Part shown: in pieces, positions 62,393 through 64,000 of the stretch
Layout: the number at the start of each line of letters is the position of its first letter
Numbering within the stretch: position 1 is the first letter of the stretch
DNA from: Bifidobacterium primatium
GTDB taxonomy: Bacteria > Actinomycetota > Actinomycetes > Actinomycetales > Bifidobacteriaceae
Direction of reading: 5' to 3'
Assembly: GCF_002802875.1 (NCBI RefSeq)
Contig: NZ_PEBI01000004.1
Coordinates: forward strand, 124,001 to 188,000
Length of the DNA stretch: 64,000 nt
Translations under genes and position numbers: made by a program
Notes under the pieces: generated by a model
Databases searched by the model: none
What the model saw: the letters and a program-made list of their open reading frames with translations, nothing else
Told to the model about the DNA's origin: nothing

Positions 62393-64000
62393 TTATTCGG
62401 CGGCGAGCAGCTCGTGCAGGTGGGCACGGTGCTTCTGCTGTTCGCGCGGATCGGGGATCGGCAGCGAGGCGAGCAGCTTCTTCGTGTACGGGTTCTTCGG
62501 GTCGCCGAGGATCTGGTCGGCCTCGCCGTGTTCGACGATCTCGCCCTGGTGCATCACCATGATGCGGTCGGCGAGCATGTCGACGACGGCGAGGTCATGG
62601 GTGATGAACAGGCAGGCGAATCCGATCTCGACCTGCAGGCGCTTGAACAGTTCGAGCACCTTGGCCTGCACCGACACGTCGAGTGCGGAGGTCGGCTCGT
62701 CGGCGATGAGCAGCGACGGCTTGAGGGCGAGGGCGCGGGCCAGGGAGGCACGCTGACGCTGGCCACCGGAGAGCTCGTGCGGGAAGCGGTCCATGTACGC
62801 CTTGGGCAGCTGCACCATTTCGAGCAGCTCCTCCACGTACTTGCGGGCGGCGGCAAGCGAATCGTAGCGCTTGTGCACGAGCAGCGGCTCGGCCACGTTC
62901 TGCGCGATGGTCATCAGCGGGTTGAACGAGCTGCCCGGGTCCTGGAACACGAAGCCGATGTCGGCGCGCTTGGACTTGAACTCACGCTCCTTGAAGCCGT
63001 TCATCTCCATGCCGAGCACGTTGAGCGAACCACCGGAGATGCGCTGCAGGCCGGCGATGGCGCGGCCCGTGGTGGACTTGCCGGAGCCGGACTCGCCCAC
63101 GAGGCCGAGGACCTCGGAACGGTGGATCTCGAAGTCGATGCCCTTGACGGCCTTGAAGTCGGGCTGCATGAGGTGGCCGGGGTAGGTGATCTCCAGGCCC
63201 TTGGCCTTGACGGCGATGGGCTGGGTGCGCCAGTCCTGCTTGCGCTCGACGATCTTGCCGTCGTCGCCGCGCACGACGAGCTTCTGGCCGATGCGCGGCA
63301 CGGCGGAGAGCAAACGCTTGGTGTAGGCGTGCTGCGGGGAGTAGAAGATCTGCTCCACGCTTCCCTGCTCGACCACGTGGCCGCGATACATGACGATGAC
63401 GTTGTCGGCGACATCGGCGATCACACCCATGTTGTGGGTGATGATGAGCACGGAGGCGTCGAACTCGTCGCGGGCCATGCGCAGCAGGTCGAGGATCTCG
63501 GCCTGCACGGTCACGTCCAGTGCGGTGGTCGGCTCGTCGGCCAGGATCAGGCCGGCGTTGAGCACGAGGGCCATGGCGATGACGATGCGCTGCTTCTGGC
63601 CGCCCGAGAACTGGTGCGGGTAGTAGTCGATGCGGGTCTCGGCGTCGGGGATGCCGACCTTCTTGAGGATGTCGATGGACTTGACGCGCTGCTCGTGCTT
63701 GTCGGTGATGCCGTGGGCGCGCAGGCCCTCGGCGATCTGCCAGCCGATGGTGTACACCGGGTTGAGCACGGAGTTCGGCTCCTGGAACACCATGGCCGCC
63801 TCTTCGCCGCGCATCTGACGCAGCTCCTCGCCGGAGAGCGAGAGCACGTCCAGCTCCTTGGAGCCGTCGCGGCTCTTGAGGTAGATGGCGCCTGCGGTCG
63901 AGGCGGTGGCCGGCAGCAGCTTGAGGATGGAGCGCGCGGTGACCGACTTTCCGGAGCCGGATTCGCCGACGATGCCGACGATGGACTTCTTCGGAATGGT
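62393..64000 (-). CDS. Fused OppD-OppF dual ATPase of the peptide ABC transporter (5' end cut by window edge)
   Basis: About 536 residues are visible; the N-terminus lies past base 64000. Two ABC ATPase units in one chain. Unit 1: Walker [37 protein letters not shown], signature [16 protein letters not shown], Walker [13 protein letters not shown]. Unit 2: [68 protein letters not shown]. Both sites look intact. OppB and OppC are expected just outside the window. This gene would power uptake of ligands bound by the three lipoproteins. Confidence 0.95.
   Translation of the reverse strand, partial: TIPKKSIVGIVGESGSGKSVTARSILKLLPATASTAGAIYLKSRDGSKELDVLSLSGEELRQMRGEEAAMVFQEPNSVLNPVYTIGWQIAEGLRAHGITDKHEQRVKSIDILKKVGIPDAETRIDYYPHQFSGGQKQRIVIAMALVLNAGLILADEPTTALDVTVQAEILDLLRMARDEFDASVLIITHNMGVIADVADNVIVMYRGHVVEQGSVEQIFYSPQHAYTKRLLSAVPRIGQKLVVRGDDGKIVERKQDWRTQPIAVKAKGLEITYPGHLMQPDFKAVKGIDFEIHRSEVLGLVGESGSGKSTTGRAIAGLQRISGGSLNVLGMEMNGFKEREFKSKRADIGFVFQDPGSSFNPLMTIAQNVAEPLLVHKRYDSLAAARKYVEELLEMVQLPKAYMDRFPHELSGGQRQRASLARALALKPSLLIADEPTSALDVSVQAKVLELFKRLQVEIGFACLFITHDLAVVDMLADRIMVMHQGEIVEHGEADQILGDPKNPYTKKLLASLPIPDPREQQKHRAHLHELLAAE

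Overview
The window reads as a high-GC Gram-positive chromosome, most likely Bifidobacterium or a close relative. The protein families fit this: malolactic-type enzyme, TypA, SMC-ScpAB, a Lys/Orn-type MurE with a FemX-like transferase and a D-aspartate-ligase-like ATP-grasp enzyme, a ROK-regulated xylose locus, and family-5 peptide-binding lipoproteins with a fused OppD-OppF ATPase. There are also short actinobacterial hallmarks: the 24-residue ribosomal protein bL37, weak or absent Shine-Dalgarno sites, and candidate leaderless starts. No phage, transposase, CRISPR array, tRNA or rRNA was seen. The window looks like core chromosome with a few accessory loci. Genus and species are inferred, not proven.

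Layout. 1-4.3 kb: malate module (LysR, malolactic-type enzyme, divergent DASS transporter). 4.5-8.1 kb: small SH3-like protein, TetR regulator, pheA-tyrA, small membrane protein. 8.1-13.6 kb: typA with a duplicated 3' end, then xerD-parA-scpA-scpB on the minus strand. 13.7-15.4 kb: infC-rpmI-rplT with an unusual ATT start and a structured leader. 15.4-21.4 kb: MFS/spermidine-synthase-like fusion, glyoxalase-like protein, HAD phosphatase, a pair of membrane PH-domain proteins, flavin-binding protein. 21.5-27.6 kb: FtsX-type permease divergent from TetR-thiN-arsC/spx, then gap. 27.9-33.8 kb: membrane esterase overlapping an aminoacyl-phosphatidylglycerol synthase homologue, YbaK, zinc-ribbon membrane protein. 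33.9-38.2 kb: ispH, galM, bL37, ECF sigma/anti-sigma pair, exonuclease. 38.3-43.8 kb: peptidoglycan stem and bridge genes. 43.8-48.9 kb: smc and folC. 48.9-49.5 kb: a repeat-rich intergenic region. 49.5-52.1 kb: aminopeptidase P, Nudix, membrane protein. 52.2-56.8 kb: xylR, xylB, xylA. 56.9-64 kb: three tandem peptide-binding lipoproteins and the fused ATPase, cut by the window edge.

Functional links. SMC, ScpA and ScpB together give a complete bacterial condensin, and XerD and a ParA-type ATPase sit with ScpAB. MurE, FemX and the D-Asp-ligase-like protein suggest a Lys/Orn-type wall with a D-Asp-containing bridge. The malate genes suggest import and decarboxylation of malate to lactate. The xyl genes have matching operator-like sites at their promoters. 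Most convergent gene ends are separated by strong bidirectional hairpins.
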